Source of the DNA: Hirundichthys speculiger
Taxonomy: Eukaryota; Chordata; Actinopteri; Beloniformes; Exocoetidae
DNA: 64,000 nucleotides
Direction of reading: 5' to 3'
NCBI GenBank assembly: GCA_018398805.1
Contig: JAGFBZ010002380.1
Location: forward strand, 62,001-126,000
The first letter of the stretch is position 1; every line of letters starts with the position of its first letter. The notes beneath the pieces are model-generated. The model did no database searches. It was not told where the DNA came from and saw nothing but the letters and a program-made list of their open reading frames with translations. The position numbers and the translations under genes were made by a program. Below, piece by piece: positions 12,341-23,668 of this stretch.

Positions 12341-15300
12341 TTCAATTCAATTCAATTTTATTTATATAGCGTCTGTTACCATGTCAATTGTCTCTAGGCG
12401 CTTTACAGAGACCCAGAGCATGACCCCCGAGCAAATATCATCAACTAAGATTATATAATTAAATCTAATCAATGATAATGGCAGGTAAAAAACTCCCACG
12501 TAGGGAGAAAAAAAACCTTTATACCAAACAGTGGCAAGGAAAAACTCCACTTTAAGAGGAAGAAACCTTGAGCAGGACCTGGCTCATATGGGGGGACCTT
12601 CCTGCCGAAGGCCAGCCGGGTAGAGAAAGAAAAGAGGGGAGACAGGACAGAGAGAGGATGGAGGACAGAGAGAAGATGGAGGACAGAAAGAGGATGTAGG
12701 ACAGAGAGAGGAGAGCACAGAAAAAGTAAAAAATAATAATAAAGAAGTAGTGGAATTGTTGTGGGGTGAATGCAAGCGAGCTATGGAGGGCCCTTGGGCG
12801 TGTTGGTCAGCGTAATGAGCCATGATAGGCTCTTGAGTATCAGTAATGTGCGGGTGGGGTGTAGGTGAGGTGTGTGAGAGAAGGGGGAGGAGGGGGGGAG
12901 GAGGAGGGGTTTGGGTTTAAGAAAAAGAGAAGGGTAGGATTTCAAGCAAAAGGATGCAATATATAAACATAAACAGATGGAGGCAGCAGCACTGGGATGA
13001 GATGGCCAGAGGACCAGGTCGCCGATCACCACGCCAGTCGGTACCCAAACACAAGTGGAGGAGAACCCCGGGATGGACAGAGGATGGAACTGCAAGTCAG
13101 CATGAAACCCAGGAAACTCTGGCCTGCAAATACACAGAAAGAAAAGGGGGCAGAAACAGCACAACAAACCAAAGGAAGGCAAAGAAAATGGAGCACAGTT
13201 TCAGTAACAGGGTGCTCCCAAATAATTATAAATGAGCTGGAGGAGGAGGAAGGGAGGAAGAAAGGGAAGAAAAAGGAGAAGAGCAGTGGAGACACCACTC
13301 AGCAGATCATGTTGGTGTCCCCCCTGTAGCGTAGGCCTATAGCAGCATAACTATGACGAAGCTGTGATTAAGACGAGCTACTCTAGTCTTACTACTACAA
13401 CTATAGTTATAACTATTAGCCCCTACACACTATAGTTAAGACTAATTGTAGGCTTTACTGAACAGAAATGTTTTCAATTTAGTTTTAAAAATGGAGATAG
13501 TATCAGCCTCCTCAACCCAAACTGGTAGCTGGTTCCATAAAAAAGGTGCCTGGTAGCAGAAGGCCCGTCCTCCAAACCTACTTTTAGATATTCTAGGAAC
13601 GACGAGTAATCCTGCACTCTGAGAGCGGAGAGCTCTATTAGGAGCATAACGTGCTATCAAGTCTTGTAAATAGCGCGGAGCTAGGCCATTAAGGGCCTTA
13701 TATGTGAGAAGCAGAATTTTAAACTCAATTCTAAATTTCACGGGAAGCCAATGGAGGGAGGCTAACACAGGAGAGATGTGATCTCGCTTACGGATTCCTG
13801 TCAGCACCCTCGCTGCTGCGTTCTGGATCAATTGAAGGCTATTTAGCGAGCTTTTCGGACATCCTGCTAACAGCGCATTACAGTAATCCAGTCTAGAGCT
13901 AACAAACGCGTGGATTAATTTTTCGGCATCACCCTGGGAGAGGATGCTCCTAATTTTGGCAATATTTCGGAGATGAAAAAAGGCAGTCTTGCAAACCTGA
14001 TTAATATGCTGCTTAAATGACATATCCTGATCAAAAATAACTCCAAGGTTTTTCACAGCTGTGCTGGAAGCCAGTGTAAATCCAGTCAATCCATTCCTCA
14101 GGTGTTTGGGACCAAAGACAATAACCTCTGTTTTATCCGAGTTTAGAAGCAAAAAGTTAGAGGACATCCAGGACTTAATGTCATTAAGACACCCTTGAAG
14201 TTTAGCCAAAGGTTTTGTTTCCTCTGGTTTCATAGATAAGTACAGCTACGTATCATCAGCGTAGCAATGAAAGTTTATGCCATGGCTCTGGATAATTTTT
14301 CCCAAGGGCAGCATGTATAAAGTGAAAAGGATTGGTCCCAGAACTGAACCCTGTGGGACGCCATAGCAGACCCTAGTCCGTGCAGAAGAAACGTTATTAA
14401 CATGGACGAACTGGAACCTGTCAGACAGGTATGACTTAAACCAGCCTAATGCTGTCCCTTTAATTCCAACAGTGTGCTCTAATCTATGCAGCAAAAGGCC
14501 GTGATCAACGGTATCAAAAGCAGCACTAAGGTCCAACAGAACCAGGACAGATACTAATCCATTGTCTGAGGCCATGAGGAGGTCGTTGGAGACTCTAATC
14601 AGCGCAGTCTCTGTGCTATGATAAGTTCTAAACCCTGACTGAAAGACCTCAAATAGATCATTTCTATGCAGGTGTTCTCCTAACTGGCTAGCAACTATTT
14701 TTTCCAGAATTTTAGAGATAAATGGAAGGTTGGATATTGGTCTATAGTTTGCCAAGATGTCCGGGTCAAGGGATGGTTTCTTGAGCAAAGGTTTAATGCC
14801 TGCAACTTTAAAAACCTGTGGTACATATCCTAATTGTAAAGATAGGTTAATCTGATCCAAAATTGATATACCAATAGAGGACACAACATCCTTGAACAGT
14901 CGAGTCGGGATGGGATCCAACAGACATGTAGATGGTTTAGCTTTACTGATAGTTGAGGTCAACTCAGAGAGGCCCACAGGAGAAAAACAGTCCAGAGTCA
15001 AATCAGAAATGGAAGAAATCAACGAAGCTGCAGAGACGTTCACAGCCGTCGACAATTGGGCTTGGCCAATCTCATCTCTAATTTTGATTATTTTCCCACT
15101 AAAAAAGCTCATAAAGTCTTCACTACTGAGAGTAGCAGGAATGCATGGACCAACAGAGTTGTGACTCTTTGTCAGCCTGGCTACAGTGCTGAACAGAAAA
15201 CGTGGGTTATGTTTGTTCTCTTCTATTAGCGGAGAATAATAAGATGTTCTAGCTCTGCGTAGGGCTCTTTTGTAGACTATTAAACTATCTCTCCAGGCAC

Positions 15301-16263
15301 GATGGGAGTCCGCAGATTTACAGGAGTACCACCTCCTTTCCATTTTACGTGCATTCTGCTTCAGCATGCGAATATGTGAATTATACCAGGGAGCTGAGCT
15401 CCTAAGATAAGAAATCCTCTTCCTCAGAGGAGCAACCGCATCCAAGGCTGAATGTAACATATCAGCAGTATTGTTAACAAGGTGATCAATGTCTGCCGGA
15501 GTAAGATTCAGGTTGTTGCCCTCAGCTATTCTATCATATTCCACCATAGGGAGATGAGAGAGAATGACCTCCTTAAAATTATTCACAGCATCTTCAGAAA
15601 GACATCTGCTGTAATGACACGTTTCATTTCCTGTTTTAATGCCACAAATGCTGAACTCAAATGTAACTAAAAAGTGGTCCAAGAGAAGAGAATTCAGCGG
15701 CGACACTAACAAGTGATGAGTATCTATACCATAGGTGAGAACCAGATCCAGGATATGATTAAAGCAGTGAGTCGGTTCTTTCACTTTTTGTGAGACACCA
15801 AATGAATCTAAGAGAGATGTAAAGGCTAATCTAAAGCTGTCACTGTCAACATCCATGTGGATGTTAAAGTCACCCACTATGATGACTTTATCTGAGCTGA
15901 GCACTAAACCAGCTAAAAAATCTGAGAACTCAGACAGAAACTCCAGATAAGCACCAGCAGGTGGCCGGTACACCACTACCAACAAGACTGGCTTTTCTGA
16001 TCTCCAATTTGGAAAAGTTAGACTAAGCGTGAGGCTTTCGAATGTATTATAATTACATTTTGTTTTTTTATTTTTACTTGTAGGCTGGAGTTGTAGACAG
16101 CTGCTACTCCTTCACCTCGACCCATACTCCGGGGAATATGATAATTATTATAACCTGGTGGCGTAGCCTCATTTAAGCTCACATACTCTCCCTCTTGTTG
16201 CCATGTTTCTGATAAGCAGAAGACATCGCAACGAGTCTCAGTAATAAGATCAGTAGTCCACAT
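12341..16263 (-). mobile_element. L2/CR1-type non-LTR retrotransposon, nearly full length
   Basis: The 3' end (low coordinates) is a ttcaa/attgaa tail with an approximately 1.1-kb 3' region that recurs at 28317-28585 and 59520-60357. The coding part from 16263 to 13442 gives an AP-type endonuclease followed by reverse transcriptase. A second, 5'-truncated copy of the same family lies on the plus strand at 58463-60357. Sequence upstream of 16263 to about 16340 may be its 5' leader. It sits between two minisatellites. Confidence 0.88.
13442..16263 (-). pseudogene. LINE endonuclease-reverse transcriptase ORF with few breaks
   Basis: The endonuclease begins in 16263-16018 (CDVFCLSETWQ, ending in a stop near 16018) and continues in 15985-14246 with VVVYRPPAGAY, VGDFNIHMD and a DLVLT region. 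The reverse transcriptase follows: [61 protein letters not shown] and the catalytic CYADDT. Directly after CYADDT is TAG at 14246-14248, where the plus-strand sister copy has CAG. The frame then continues intact to 13442 ([12 protein letters not shown] ... LNSDKTEV ... LDYCNALLAG). One nonsense change and one break near 16000 are all I see, so the copy is young. Confidence 0.85.
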
Positions 16264-16354
16264 CTAATTACAAGTTCTCTTGGCTCCACGTGTCTGACAG
16301 TTTTTATTTTTATCAAATTATTTTGGTTAACACCCCTATCACAGCGCGCTAAGT

Positions 16355-17243
16355 AGACAAACTACACTACACTACAAACACAGCTCAGTTAGCTGCTCCA
16401 GCTCCGCTACTACAAACACAGCTCAGTTAGCTCAGTTAGCTGATCCAGCTCCACTTCTACAAATACAGCTCAGTTAGCTCAGTTAGCTTCTCCAGCTCCG
16501 CTAATAAACACAGCTCAGTTCGCTGAGTTAGCTGCTCCAGCTCCACTAATACAAACACAGCTCAGTTAGGTGCTCCAGCTCCACTAATACAAACACAGCT
16601 CAGTTAGCTGCTCCAACTCCTCTAATACAAATACAGCTCAGTTAGCTGCCCCAGCTCCTCTGATACAAACACAGCTCAGTTAGCTCCTCCAGCTCGACTA
16701 ATACAAACACAGCTTAGTTAGCTACTCCAGCTCCGCTAATACAAACATAGCTCAGTAAGCTCAGTTAGCTGCTCCAGCTCCACTAATACAAACACAGCTC
16801 AGTTAGCTCAGTTAGCTTCTCCAGCTCTGCTAATACAAACACAGCTCAGTTCGCTCAGTTAGCTGCTTCAGCTCTGCTAATACAAACACAGCTCAGTTCG
16901 CACAGTTAGCTGCTCCAGCTCCGCTAATACAAACACAGCTCAGTTAGCTGCTACAGCGCCGCTAATACAAACACAGCTCAGTTAGCTGCTCCAGCTCCGC
17001 TAATACAACCACAGCTCAGTAAGCTGTTCCAGCTCGGCTGATACAAACACAGCTCAGTAAGCTGCTCTAGCTCCGCTAATACATACACAGCTCAGTGAGC
17101 TCACTTATCTGCTCCAGCTCCGCTAAAAAAAAACACAGCTAAGTTAGCTGCCCCAGCTCCGCTAATACAAACACAGCTCAGTTAGCTCAGTTAGCTTCTC
17201 CAGCTCTGCTAATATAAACACAGCTCAGTTCGCTCAGTTAGCT
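16355..17243. repeat. 38-bp minisatellite running into telomere-type repeats
   Basis: The unit is approximately ctcagttagctgctccagctccgctaatacaaacacag, about 20 copies, with internal duplications of the ctcagttag segment. The last copy runs directly into taaccctaaccctaaccct at 17244. Confidence 0.92.
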
Positions 17244-17262
17244 TAACCCTAACCCTAACCCT
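17244..17262. repeat. Short telomere-type CCCTAA tract at the 5' edge of the PLE
   Basis: Three telomere-type units stand exactly between the 38-bp minisatellite and the truncated reverse-transcriptase reading frame of the Penelope-like element. Only about two bases separate the last CCCT from the first in-frame PLE codon. Confidence 0.9.
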
Positions 17263-17264
17263 CC

Positions 17265-18310
17265 AAAATAGTAATCATGGATAGACAGCAATACCTGACC
17301 GAAGCTAACAGACAATTAATGGATACCAAATACTACAGACCTCTCAACCAAACAATCCAATCACAAACTCAAATTACTCTCAGGAACATAATTCAGACTC
17401 TTTACCATAAAAAATACATTACATCCAAACAGAAAGACTATTTATTTGGACCTGACAACCCACGACCCCGTTATTTTTACCTTTTACCCAAAATTCATAA
17501 AAACCCCCAAACCTGGACAATTCCCTCTGAAGTTCCCCCCGGCAGACCCATAGTTTCAGATTGCAATAGTTCCACATACCACATCTCGCAATATATTGAC
17601 AGTTTCCTGGGTCCCCTCTCCATCCATCATCCAAGTTACATCAAAGATACTTATCACTTTATTGATACCATCTGACCCATGGCTGTCCCTCCTCAATCAC
17701 TACTTTTTACCATTGATATTAATAATCTTTATACTAACATTAATACACAACTTGGTTTACAAACACTCCGTTCCATTTTCAACAAAAATCCAGATCCAGC
17801 ACGCCCAGACTCAGAACTTCTCTAAATGATAGAACTCTGTTTAAACAATAATGATTTCCTTTTCAACAATTAATTTTACTTACAGATCCATGGGACAGCC
17901 ATGGGCCAGAGGTTTGCACCTGCATACGCCAACCTCTATATGAGCGAGTGGGAGCGAGAAGCATTAGCCAAATGTCCACTTCAACCATCCCTTTACCTCC
18001 GTTTTCTGGATGACATCTTTGGAATTTGGCCCCATGATCACTCTAAATTTCCAGAATTCATTTCTATTCTTAATAATCATCATCCCTCCATCACAGTCAA
18101 ATACACAATAAATACATCACACATTAATTTTCTTGACACTACAGTTTTCTTCGGGCCCTCCAACACTACTCACAGAACCTTACAGACCAAAGTATATTTC
18201 AAACCTACGGATACACACGCATTACTTCATAAAACCACACCCAAAACACACATTTAAAGGAATCATCAAATCACAACTCATCCGTTTCCATCGCATTTGC
18301 AGTAATATCC
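17265..18310 (+). pseudogene. Penelope-type reverse transcriptase, interrupted
   Basis: Reading from 17265: KIVIMDRQQYL, then YFYLLPKIHKNP, PPGRPIVSDCNS and HISQYIDSFLGPL, all PLE hallmarks. Motif A is LLFTIDINNLYTNI near 17715, motif B is TAMGQRFAPAYANL near 17900, and motif C is RFLDDIFGIW near 18005, so the catalytic Asp residues are retained. Breaks: TGA at 17673-17675, TAA after DSELL near 17822, TAA before FYLQIHGTAMG near 17870, and a frameshift near 18235 between the THALLHK frame and HPKHTFKGIIKSQ. It cannot be translated as one protein. Confidence 0.85.
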
Positions 18311-18530
18311 ATGACTTCTCGCTCCCACTCGCTCTCCTCCCCTCCTTTCTCCACCCCACTACTCTCCCTTCCCTCCACCCCAGGTCCGTGGGCTTGGGCC
18401 CCTGCTAAGTCTTTCCCCTTACCCTAACCAGGGTCTGAATTCCGATCCCTACCCATCACATCACCCCACACTTTCCCCCATGTTGGACCACCTTGCCCTC
18501 CCCCAGATTGATCCTGTCCCCTTTCTTATA

Positions 18531-18690
18531 TCTAACCCCACCCCTACCCCTGTCCCCAACTCTACCCTCATCCCTAACCCTAACCCTCCTCCTAACCCTA
18601 CCCTTATCCCTGTCCCTAACCCTACCCTCAACCCAATCCAGGTCCCCAACCCTAACCCCGGCCCTATTCCTACCTCTAACCCTAACCTGC
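18531..18690. repeat. Degenerate CCCTAA-like tract inside the PLE
   Basis: About 160 bp of drifting CCCTAA/CCCTACC/CCCTAT units lie between the thumb region (HPKHTFKG ... RICSN) and the later PLE motif IPFVSTFS at about 18808. The two motifs are about 500 bp apart, more than I would expect for this linker, so the tract looks like an internal expansion. Confidence 0.7.
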
Positions 18691-19749
18691 CCCCCACCCC
18701 TTATCTGAATCATGATAGGCCCCACCTCCCTTTCCCAAAAGACAGCATTGGCCCGAGCTCACTCTGCAAACACCCTCAACCAACACTCCATAACTCCCTT
18801 CCATCTCCGCATCTGATTCCCTTCGTCTCCACCTTTTCCCACCAAACCTCTACTCTTCATCGTATCATTAAACATAATTTTACAATATTACAGTCTTAAC
18901 ATTCAGTCTTCCAGAATCACAAGATCATTTCAGCATATAAGAAACTTAAGAGTCTCCACTCCATACTCATCAGATCCAAATTTACCGACCATAGACCCAC
19001 ACCTCCTCTTCTTTATAATCACCACTATAAAGACCGAATATCTATCCATAACCCACACGGTAAGACTTCACGGTAAGACCACTGTGCCCGGAGGCCTAAA
19101 TGCTGAATGAAAAAAAGACAACCTTGTCCACTACCTCCGGGCGTGCTTCCTCCCGGGCCTGTGCCTCCACTGCCTTGGACCATGCGGATCCCACCCTATG
19201 TCAACCTGAGAGCACACAGCTTTAGATCCCCCCCCCCTTTTTTTTTCATATATATTTATTAATAAGGGCAGTAATAACCCTCTTCCCCATGTTTTATCTA
19301 AGTTGTTAACTTTATGCATGTTTTAGAATTTTAATTATATTCATATTTCATCTTTTTTATTGCAAGGACTTATGTTTTTCTATAGCACTTGTGTTTTTAC
19401 ATATTGCCCTTTTTTTTACAGCACTTACATCTTCTGCCCTTATTTGTATGTATCATTTTACTTTATTTTCTTTTAGTCTCCCATTTTTCACTTTTTGCTT
19501 TATTCCCCCATTTAATATAGGTTCTATGTGTCTCCCTTGCTGATCCGCATGGTCCTAACCGGGACGGGACCCAGCACCCCAACAGAACTTCTCATGGTTT
19601 TAGCTACCTTAACATAGTTTATGGATTTATTTATTATTATTGATTTTTTTTTCTTTTTAAATTTAACAAATACTTTATTTTTTTTCTAAACCACTGGGCC
19701 CGTCCCTCTTACTAAAAGTATCCTTATTAATCTGCTTTCTGCACTCTGC

Positions 19750-19830
19750 CCAGTGCTCTGCCTGGGAATCGAACCCCGGTGGAGCGGACCACTCCATCTT
19801 CCACCTCGCCATCCACCTTGACAGAGCTGT
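19750..19830 (-). other. tRNA-like sequence (box A and box B), probably pseudogene or SINE head
   Basis: On the minus strand a box A-like TGGCGAGGTGG is followed about 30 nt later by a perfect box B, GGTTCGATTCC. Between them TGGAG and CTCCA form a 5-bp stem around a 7-nt loop. The loop lacks the T expected at position 33 and I could not form a good acceptor stem, so a functional tRNA is unlikely. It lies at the 3' end of the PLE. Confidence 0.4.
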
Positions 19831-19868
19831 AGGGCAGTGCATGTAAGTTTTAACCCAAACCCAGAACC

Positions 19869-19948
19869 CCAACCCTTAACCTCAGCCCTAACCCTAAACC
19901 TGACCCCATCCTATCCCCTAACCCTAGCCCCATCCTTAACCCTAACCC
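19869..19948. repeat. Degenerate CCCTAA-like tract at the 3' edge of the PLE
   Basis: About 80 bp of imperfect telomere-like units (cagccctaaccctaaacctgac and similar) end in a short TG run. Beyond it, 19950-20177 is A/T rich with no recognisable feature. Confidence 0.75.
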
Positions 19949-20177
19949 AATGTGTGTGTGTGTGGATGTAGGGGTGATTGAAAAAATAATAAAATAATAT
20001 AATAATATATTTTAAAAATCTGGATATTGGTTAAAATGAAAAAATAGGGATAGACAAATTAATGATTTCATAAGGCACAAAATTTAAAAAGTTAAAAAGT
20101 TAAAAAATAAATTCATGACATCACAATTTTAAAATACGGAAAATAACATTTAAATTGATGTATAATATTCATAGGGT

Positions 20178-22560
20178 TCAATTCAATTCAATTCATTTTT
20201 ATTTATAAAGCGCATTTCATGCACAGGGCAGACTCAATGGGCCTTACAATAATTAAACAATTATAAAAGTATACATAGTATAATATAGTATACAATGTAG
20301 TGCAAGCAATTTAAAAAAGTGCAAATTTAAGAGACAAAACAATGCATAGTAACATCAAAACAATATCACATACACGTCTACATAGGTGCTCAGGGGACAC
20401 ATTTATATACACACGCACGTGCACACACACATACACATGCACACACACACACACAATTTAATCAAATGCAGTTGTGAAGAGAAAAGTTTTTAGCTTGTTT
20501 TTAAATATAGTCACTGATGTTGCCTGTTCACTAACTCGGGCAGCTTGTTCCAGATGCGTGGGGCATAGATGGAAAAGGCTGCCTCCCCATGCCTAGTGTT
20601 ACTACGAGGGATGACTAGTTTGCGATTACTTGTAGACCTAAGGGTTCGTGGAGGAGTGTAGTTTATGAGCATGTCGGTTATGTACTGAGGTGCAAAGCCA
20701 TTTAAAGCTTTGTAAACTAGGAGCAGAATTTTGAAATCTATTCTTGCTTTAATGGGTAACCAGTGCAGTGATTTGAGAACAGGCGTGATGTGTTGAGATT
20801 TTTTTGTACCAGTGAGAATGCGTGCAGCTGCATTTTGAATTAACTGTAGCCTGTGAATACTTGTTTTGGGAAGTCCAGTGAATAAACCATTACAATAATC
20901 TAATCTGCTTGTTATGAATGCATGGATTAATTTCTCAGAGTCTGACATTGACAGGAAGCCCTTTAATTTGGAAATGTTTTTTTAGATGGTAGAATGCTGA
21001 TCTTGTGATGTAGTTGATGTGACTTTTGAAGTTAAGATTACTGTCAATGATTATACCTAGGTTTCTTGCTTCAGTTTTACTGTCCAGGGATAAGGATTTG
21101 AGGTGTGTTGCAATTTTATGTCTGTGAGCTTGTGAACCAAAAATGAGTATCTCTGTTTTTGTCTTTGTTAAGCTGTAAAAAGTTATCTGTCATCCATTGG
21201 TTAATGTCGTTGATGCACTGAATGAGGGACTGTATGGGAGATAGATCATCAGGATGTAGTGAAATGTAAAGCTGTGAGTCATCTGCATAGTTATGGTAAT
21301 TTAAGTTATGTTTGCGTATGACTTGTGAGAGTGGGAGCATGTAAAGATTGAACAACAGTGGGCCAAGAATTGACCCCTGGGGGACGCCGCATGTAACGTC
21401 CTTCCTGCCGGATGCGAAATCCCCAATATTTACAAAAAACTTCCTGTCTTGTAGGTATGTTTTAAACCATTTGAGAACGGTTCCGGATAGGCCGACCCAT
21501 TGTTCAAGCCGCTCCAGCAGAATGTTATGGTCAACTGTGTCAAAAGCGGCACTGAGGTCAAGTAATAGGAGAATTGATATTTTTTTTGAGTCTGTGTTTA
21601 TGTGTAGGTCGTTAACAACTTTGATGAGTGCTGTTTCTGTGCTATGATGAGAACGGAAACCAGACTGGTATATATCTAGCAGGGTGATCTCACATCAGGT
21701 TTGATGTGAGATAGTTTTTAAGCTGAATATAAACTGTTTTTTCAAGTATTTTGCTGAGGAATTGTAAATTGGAGATGGGTCTGTAATTGGCAATAACACT
21801 TGGATCCAGATTTTTCTTCTTTAAGAATGGTTTGATGACAGCTGTTTTAAGTGATGCCGGAAAAGTACCTAACTGAAGAGACCAGTTTATAATGCCTAAG
21901 ACCTCCGGTGCAATACTGTTAAAAACTGTTTTAAAAAATTTAGTTGGAAGGGGATCCAAGCAGCACGTGGAGGACCTCAGCTGACCTACAGTATTGTCAA
22001 GTTCTGAGAGATTTAAACAGTCAAAGTGTTTCATGGTGCAAGTCGGATTTCTGGCGGAAAGGACAGGTTGACTTTTGGATCGTAGAGCACTGATGTCTTG
22101 TCTAATGGCTGTAATTTTGTCATTAAAAAATGAGGCAAATTGCTCACATTTTGCAGTAGACAGCATTTTTGATGGGATGGTGGATGGTGGGTTTATAAGT
22201 TTGTCAACAGTGGAGAACAGTACTTTATTATTATTAATATTTTCATTTATGATTTTAGAAAAGAAAGACTGTCTGGCCTGTTTAATAGCTTTGTTGTAAT
22301 CATTCAGCCTTAATTTATAGATGTCGTTATGAACCACAAGTTTTGTTTTTCTCCACTGTCTCTCTGCCTGTCGGCAAATTCTTTTTGACTGACTGACAAC
22401 CACATCATTTCTCCAGGGAGCCTTCTGTTTCCCTACATGTTTAGTTTTAACAGGTGCAATTTTGTCAAAGATATTCTGTATTTTTGTGGTGAAATTTTCC
22501 ACAGGATCCACGGCTGTGCCCACTGTGGATAACGACAATTCATCTACAGCGTTTTGAAAG
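20178..22560 (-). mobile_element. Second L2-like LINE family, 5'-truncated copy
   Basis: The 3' end is a ttcaattcaa tail followed by ttatttataaagcgcattt. The reading frames from 22538 to 20511 include APWRND and [21 protein letters not shown], then the segment with [14 protein letters not shown] homology on the opposite strand of 21530-21640, YMLPLSQ with [29 protein letters not shown] and ALNGFAPQYI. It is broken near 21690 and 20948-21116. The endonuclease is absent, typical of 5' truncation. The family differs from the LINE at 12341-16263. A (CA)n stretch lies at 20404-20456 in its 3' region. Confidence 0.85.
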
Positions 22561-22639
22561 CTTTCAGCTGTATTCTTATTAATTATATTTTGAAAGCGTT
22601 CAGCTGTATTTTTATTAATTATTCGTTTTTTGATTGTTC

Positions 22640-23205
22640 AGGAACTATTATATTGTACAGGAACAGCAGACACATCAAAGAAACATGAAAAGGGTGACAT
22701 GTATCTTTAAGAAACTATAATTTGAAAAAGACGAACACAAAGTTAAAAAAGACGAACAAGTAATTTGGAGCACCTATAAAAAGGCGAACGGACCCGGGGA
22801 GCTTATTTCTTGTCAGAGTCTCGAACAGAGCAGCAGCAAAGCAGGGAGTGTCAGTCTTTCAGCCAGCTTTTGCATTTTTTTGGTGTGCTTAGCCTGAAGA
22901 AGAGCCGGATAGGCTCGAAACGTAGCTTTTTTTATTTATAGCACACCCTTCCTTAGTTGTTTATTATTAAAACATTTTTTTTTGTTTTTCTTTTTTTCTT
23001 TTTTTGTTTTTTTTTACAAAAAGTTAAACAATACACCACAAATAAATAAAAAAAAATATAAAGCAAGATGGAGGATGGATGGCACGAGGTGCGGTATGGC
23101 AGGAGACGCCAGGGCACCCGTGCACCTCCAGGGAACTGGGATGACGGACGGAGGGGGGGATGGCCCATGCTTTGCCCTTCTCCCGTGGGAGGGGGGATCA
23201 GTTCC
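22640..23205 (+). mobile_element. PLE-type terminal region with hammerhead-like motif
   Basis: The segment contains cctataaaaagg (possible TATA box, about 22773), GA-rich sequence, the motif cctgaagaag...gaaacgt at 22893-22923 and a T-rich stretch. CTGA(A/T)GAAG...CGAAACG is the recurrent signature of PLE terminal repeats. With the same orientation as the PLE body at 17263-19868 it could be that element's 3' part, separated by the LINE at 20178-22560; this is inference. It ends at the interstitial telomere array. Confidence 0.5.
22893..22922 (+). ncRNA. Hammerhead-ribozyme-like half core
   Basis: CTGAAGA (fits CUGANGA), one extra A, a perfect 5-bp hairpin GAGCC/GGCTC with loop GGATA, then GAAA. 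This is the conserved stem II half of the hammerhead motif known from PLEs. I could not place the cleavage-site strand or stems I and III by eye, so activity is unproven. Confidence 0.45.
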
Positions 23206-23210
23206 CCTAT

Positions 23211-23313
23211 CCTAACCCCTAACCCTAACCCCTAACCCTAACCCTCTAACCCTAACCCTAACCCTAACCCTAACCCTAACCCTAACCCTAACCCTAACCC
23301 TAACCCTAACCCC

Positions 23314-23346
<33 letters not shown>

Positions 23347-23668
23347 CCCTAACCCTAACCCCAACCCTAAACCCTCTAACCCTAACCCCAACCTAACCCT
23401 AACCCAACCCTAACCCTAACCCTAACCCTAACCCTCTAACCCTAACCCTAACCCTAACCCTAACCCTAACCCCAACCCTAACCCTCTAACCCTAACCCCA
23501 ACCCTAACCCTCTAACCCTAACCCTAACCCCAACCCTAACCCTCTAACCCTAACCCTAACCCCTAACCCTAACCCTAACCCTCTAACCCTAACCCTAACC
23601 CTAACCCTAACCCTAACCCTAACCCTAACCCTAACCCTAACCCTCTAACCCTAACCCTAACCCTAACC
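23211..23668. repeat. Interstitial telomeric array (CCCTAA)n, about 458 bp
   Basis: Mostly perfect CCCTAA units with interspersed CCCCTAA, CCCCAA, CCCTCTAA and AAACCC variants. All units run in the same direction on the plus strand, with no head-to-head TTAGGG/CCCTAA junction. The array starts right after the PLE-type segment and ends at ordinary unique sequence. Confidence 0.97.

Larger units (their letters stand above)
17263..19868 (+). mobile_element. Penelope-like retroelement, 5'-truncated and decayed
   Basis: Reverse transcriptase of the Penelope type is spread over 17265-18310 and its C-terminal linker over 18720-19070. The left edge falls inside the reading frame, at the (DKGG)xIVIM motif, with DKGG missing. 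No GIY-YIG endonuclease is recognisable after the linker, where stops begin. Telomere-like repeats lie at both borders (17244-17262 and 19869-19948) and within (18531-18690). The stretch 19200-19680 is A/T rich without coding remnant. Endonuclease-lacking PLEs (Athena, Coprina) are known from telomeres of other eukaryotes; whether this copy belongs there is inference. Confidence 0.8.

Noticed and set aside
18480..18899. Plus-strand 139-codon Pro-rich frame
   Set aside because: It covers the degenerate CCCTAA tract and only its last part has PLE linker homology.
17263..19868. Interpreting the Penelope-like element as host telomerase reverse transcriptase
   Set aside because: The motifs PKIHK, GRPIVSDCNS and FLDDIFGIW are PLE-specific and no TEN or T motif of telomerase is seen.
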